Positions 59,608 through 64,000 of a stretch of DNA of 64,000 nt are shown in pieces. The notes beneath the pieces are model-generated. The model was given only the letters and a program-made list of their open reading frames with translations. It had not been told where the DNA came from and did no database searches. Position 1 is the stretch's first letter. Each line of letters opens with the position of its first letter. The stretch comes from Strongyloides papillosus. Lineage: Eukaryota; Nematoda; Chromadorea; Rhabditida; Strongyloididae. A program made the position numbers and the translations under genes. Location: positions 2,108,001 through 2,172,000 of the forward strand of contig SRSI01000079.1 of NCBI GenBank assembly GCA_005656395.1, given 5' to 3'.

Positions 59608-62600
59608 TCTATTATTTTATTGAAAAGAATTGAAAAAAAGATACATTTGTATAAATAGAAAAGTTAAGGAGATTTTTGTTTTCAATATATTATTTGTTTA
59701 AGGGATTTAATTTTCTATATGATAGAGAGAAATCTAATGTATAAAATGATAAAATATATTGTTGATTACAGGTATATTAAAAATGAAAAGATGTAATTGG
59801 TGTGTAAAGTTATGATAAATTTTGTTAGGTTTTTTTTATTAAAAATTTTTAAAATAAAATTTGTATTTTTACTTCCATATATCCATCCAATATATAATTA
59901 AACATTTGTTGAGGATTATCTCTTTATTAAGTTAATAAATTGAAAGCTGTCATACATATCATATAACTAAAAATTGATCCCTACTTAGAGGAAACTTTTC
60001 TTTTCAAATGAACCTATTATCATGGTATTATCTGTTGAAGAAATTAGTAAATATTCATGTTATACTCCTGCTGTTGAATGTCAATCATCCTATTATTTAA
60101 TTATTAAATTGCAACTGTTCCTCATATATAATAACGTCTCTTGTCCTTACCATAATTTTTTTTTCCTTTACGTAATACTATTTAATTTCCGGTTAAGTGT
60201 GAAAATATATGGAAAAAAATAATATTAATTACATGATTTTTGTTGACAGAAACTTTTAGATATTTTGTGATTTTATAATAATAACTAAAGAATGTTTTGT
60301 CCTTACTTTATTACGTAATTAAGAATAATCCTAGGAAAATGCTAAATATTGAGTCGATTGGAAAATTAGCTTCTCCAATAGATACTTCAACTCATTAACT
60401 AATTCCTTTTACCGTATCTTTTCGATATCATTCCATATAAAGATAGGTAAAATAAAAGATGAACCGACTTAAGAATTCTTATACTTCAGTTTCAAGAACC
60501 TCTTCAAACACATTCAAAGCATTTTGTGTACCTGTATATTTGGCACTTGTCAACACCTTCCTTAAAATCAGTACAAATCTTACGTAATGCCGCCTTTAAA
60601 CATTTAGTAGGATTCATGAATAAGCACGAGTGATCATGTTGTTAAGACTAATATTTGATTTGCAAACAAGTGCTAAGTTGATCATTACTTTCACACACAA
60701 TTGTACCGTTAGAAGGTTAATAATTAAAGCTTTAAGAGATACCGTGAACTTTAAAATGCCGTAAAAGTAATTGGTTTAACTAATAATCTTATTGTACTTT
60801 CTCATATTCTTTAATTATATCTTAAAATGACATCTAGATGTTTACTGTAAGAAATATTATATTCCCTCAGGATATCGATGAAAATCTTTTAAAAAATAAA
60901 AAAATTAATACATGTAGGTATGTTATAAAAAGTCACAAAAGTATAAACAATTTTGTTACTTCCTATCATAAATCAAAGTTTTTATAGAAGTGACATTAAT
61001 TGTTATCTCTTAATCAAAATTTGTATAAAGTTATTTACAAAATGATCATGATAAATGACAGTAATCCACTCTGTCATTGATAGTACCTTATTTTCACACA
61101 TACTGTTACAATCTTATCACTAAAATTGATATTTTCCTTTAATTAAAACATACAAAATAACTAACAACTAACTTTTATCATTACATTACTTTTTTTTGTT
61201 TAACAATCTCAAAGAATGTATAATCTTCTTACTGTTACACATTTACAACTTCAAAATAAAACTCAAAAAAATTGTTACATTTATTAATAAGTTTAATTTG
61301 TTAACCTTCTATTATCATTCATTGTATAAAAAATTACTATAATATGTATTGTAACCTTGAATTATTTTCTACCCTTTAAACGAAACAAATGATATTTTTT
61401 TTAAAACAATTCAAAAAATAAATAATGCATATTATTTTCTACCATCATTATTGTATACAATGGAGTGAATAATGAGAAAAGTAATGAAGTTCTTCACGGT
61501 ATACAAATAAAAAAGGGTACAAATAACTAGTATGGAGGATTTAAATATCATATACATATTCAAGTTCAAAATTTTAACTGTTCTTTTTCTGAAGAATTGA
61601 TAAAATAGTTGTATTATGGGGTGTTCTTAATATGTTTGTTTAACTTATTATACTTTTCTTTTATTATATTTTAATTTTTGACATGGTAAAATATTTCATT
61701 AAAAAGGTTCCTTCTACTTCTATCATTCTAAATTTTTTTTAAATATTCACATTGATATATCATAATTATTTTTCCCTTTCTTATTACATAATAAAACATG
61801 TTTACCTGTATATTAATCGCTTTACATAACTGTATCAATTTTGAAATGTAATACCATACATTTTAATATGATGTAATAATTATTAAATGTTCTTGCTTAT
61901 TATATTTATACACGCTTGTTTAAAAACAACTATACAAACATCTAAATATTTTTCTCTACACAATTTTAATCCTCTCCACTTAATGAAGATTGAATTCTCT
62001 TTTATTTTATACACATTTTATCGGCACCGTTTACCATTGCACAAAAATTATGGATATATAATATGCTAAAGTATCGGTATTCATTTTTGATGACAGGTGA
62101 TTAGTATTGAAGTGAGAGGTTAAGTGTGAAATCATATGAAACAATGTATCGTTTATATTCTATTTTCAAAAACGAAGCATTTAAAAAGAAACCGATACCT
62201 ATATTATGAGTAATTACCTTAGTATGGGGTAAAGTGTGCCAAATGTTTTCATTTAATTTTAAACACCTCAAATAACGAATAATATTTTTTCTTTTTAAAT
62301 TACAATTTTTCCATCTTCAATTTTACTAACAAATTAAAAGACAATCTCTATTTGACGTCACATCGGAAAATATTTTCCTAGGATTATGTTTTGAGAATAA
62401 TACATATATGAAAATTTATTTATCCGAAACCATTAAAATAATAACTTGCATTTACAAATATATTAGAAGCATCTATTACATATAATGAAACGTTTTCACA
62501 CTAATTAGTCAATTTATTAATCAAAAAATAAGACAAGACAATTAGTAGGATCATTATCTAATTACTATCAAATATAAAAAAAGGACCTATCTACACCTAT

Positions 62601-64000
62601 CTATTACTTCTATTTTAAAAACAAAGAACATTTCCATATCTATTTATTTATGTATCTGAACCCTTTATTTCTATAATTAACTTCCTAATCTTCTATTGCA
62701 TCAATTTCTTTACTTCACCTGTCTTTTTTCTAATCACAAGCCTAATTTTCGGATAATCTCCTCAACTTCAAATTGTTAATTTCATAGAAACTCTCTTTAC
62801 CACATCCATTCTAAGCTTTTTTTTCCTCCATTAACCGTTTTTGTTCTCTTATTACATTTCACCTGATATGTAAATACTTCATTGATAGTTGTTTTTGTAG
62901 ATTATTATTTTAATTACTATTAATTACATCAGCCCTAATCTATTGGATATAAATTTAATATACTCGTTTTAAATTAAAAAAATGCCATTTTACATGAAAT
63001 CATCCGGATGATAATATTAGCAATTCCTTATATGAAACTTATAATCTATAGGGCATTTAAAGTTTAATATCACTCTTAATAACAGTTATTTTTGATAGAA
63101 GGAATTTTATTCTTAATATTCTCATGATTCCAACAATTTTTTCTTCCTACATTCTTAAATTGTCAATCATGACACCTGAGAAAGTTAAAAGAAATTTTTT
63201 TCGTCAACATTGTGTCAAGAAAGACAATACTCCCTGTACTTAAGATATTCCTAGAGGCATTGTCTACAAATGCACAGTAGGAGATACTCGGTTCATTCTT
63301 TGATATCATAACATATATCATTGGATTATAAGATTATTTATTTTTATAGTTTATTCTTATAAATAACATAATAGAAATTATTTGCCGAAAGGAAAAATAA
63401 TCACAAATTAATAGAAAAAAAATTAATTTTTTTTATTATTCATTCTCATAATAAGTTATGTTATCACATTTTTATTTTTTATATTTCTTTTAAATAAGTC
63501 TCTATAAAAAGAAACATAGTGCCCACGGATTCATTATCAAGATTGGTATATAATTTATACACATCTTACCGTTACATTTCAAAATGAATATTATGATTGT
63601 TAATGGAAAATATTATATATTTCAAGATTATCCTTCTTTTTACATTAACAGTCCATTAGTTGATTATGGTTTAATTCCTTATAATGGATATATATATATA
63701 TGATAAGAAAAATATATTATGATCTAGGACATAATTATTATTTTTCTTACTATGATATTAATCTTTAATTATTTTTATTTTAAAATATAATATTTATCAT
63801 GTAATTTTATTTACTAATTAACGTCATAATTATCAATTCCGTAGAGTATATAATATCACCTTTCTACTTACCTTTCAATCTCATTTTGGGAATATTTTAT
63901 ATTTCAAAAATATCAATTTTTCTATATTTATGCATAATTATTTTAACATAAAATTAATTAACTTTTTATTATTTTTATTAACTTTGTAAATATAGATATA
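59608..64000. other. Long downstream intergenic region
   Basis: About 4.4 kb without a gene I can support. AATAAA-type signals lie near 59636-59700 for the OTX gene. The region holds six further TAATCC/GGATTA hexamers (59913, 60326, 61062, 61967, 62381, 63323), a Cys-rich coding relic at 60479-60720 (-), and a weak 24-codon frame near 63166. It may carry enhancers of the homeobox gene or of a neighbour beyond the window. Confidence 0.55.
60479..60720 (-). pseudogene. Cys-rich coding relic, frame broken
   Basis: On the minus strand the segment NPTKCLKAALRKICTDFKEG then VDKCQIY reads as a typical secreted Cys-rich protein, followed one frame over by TGTQNALNVFEEVLETEV and a TAA at 60481-60479. 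Upstream, a third frame has LCVKVMINLALVCKSNISLN. Two frame changes are needed to unite them. It recalls nematode T20D4.11/DUF19-type domains by cysteine density only. Probably a dead gene fragment. Confidence 0.4.

Noticed and set aside
60022..60222. 66-codon open frame on the plus strand
   Set aside because: The first 25 codons look fair but the rest is AT-rich hydrophobic noise; no domain, signal peptide or exon partner.

Overview
The window looks like nuclear DNA of a nematode, most likely of the Strongyloides type (family Strongyloididae). The basis is: roughly four fifths A+T; genes on both strands with a few GT-AG introns, mostly only 36-51 bases; a probable trans-splice acceptor four bases from an ATG (7562-7563); serpentine chemoreceptors of the nematode Srg type; and protein families with close nematode relatives. 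The species call is inference. There are no bacterial operons, CRISPR arrays or recognisable tRNA or rRNA genes.

Layout. 0.5-28 kb is mostly housekeeping: LDAH-like lipase (+), Na/Ca exchanger (+), lipid phosphate phosphatase (+), NOP9-like nucleolar protein (-), SUMO protease (+), LAPTM/DUF7027-like tetraspan protein (-), OPA3 (-), a MARVEL-like tetraspan protein (+), two tandem LRAT-type proteins (-), mitochondrial elongation factor GUF1 (+), a frame-broken unknown gene (-), a truncated PIAS copy (-), an inverted-repeat element, and the full PIAS-type SUMO E3 ligase (-).

28-41 kb is an accessory island. It holds a decayed satellite of about 525 bases per unit, a type I membrane protein gene broken at an A/T homopolymer, a TA-flanked inverted-repeat element whose empty site can be read from a duplicated copy of its target, a second inverted copy of that element, a tandem pair of secreted-protein genes sharing an (A)QWNG(D/E) motif (first copy broken), a large foldback element, and a secreted trypsin-like protease with unusual features.

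42-64 kb is gene-rich again: divergent forkhead factor (-), two Srg receptors (+), a small tetraspan protein (+), FAM210-like mitochondrial protein (+), mitochondrial ALDH (-), SAM-domain ceramide phosphoethanolamine synthase-like enzyme (-), plasma-membrane-type syntaxin (+), a CUB-VWA-CUB secreted protein (-), and an OTX-class homeobox gene (+) in wide non-coding flanks.

Functional links are few. A SUMO protease and a SUMO E3 ligase lie 13 kb apart, several genes serve mitochondria (OPA3, GUF1, FAM210, ALDH) or lipids (LDAH, PLPP, SAMD8, possibly the LRAT pair), but these look like chance neighbours, not an operon. The most novel material is the 28-41 kb island, the PIAS duplication, and two short minus-strand hairpins that could be RNA genes.
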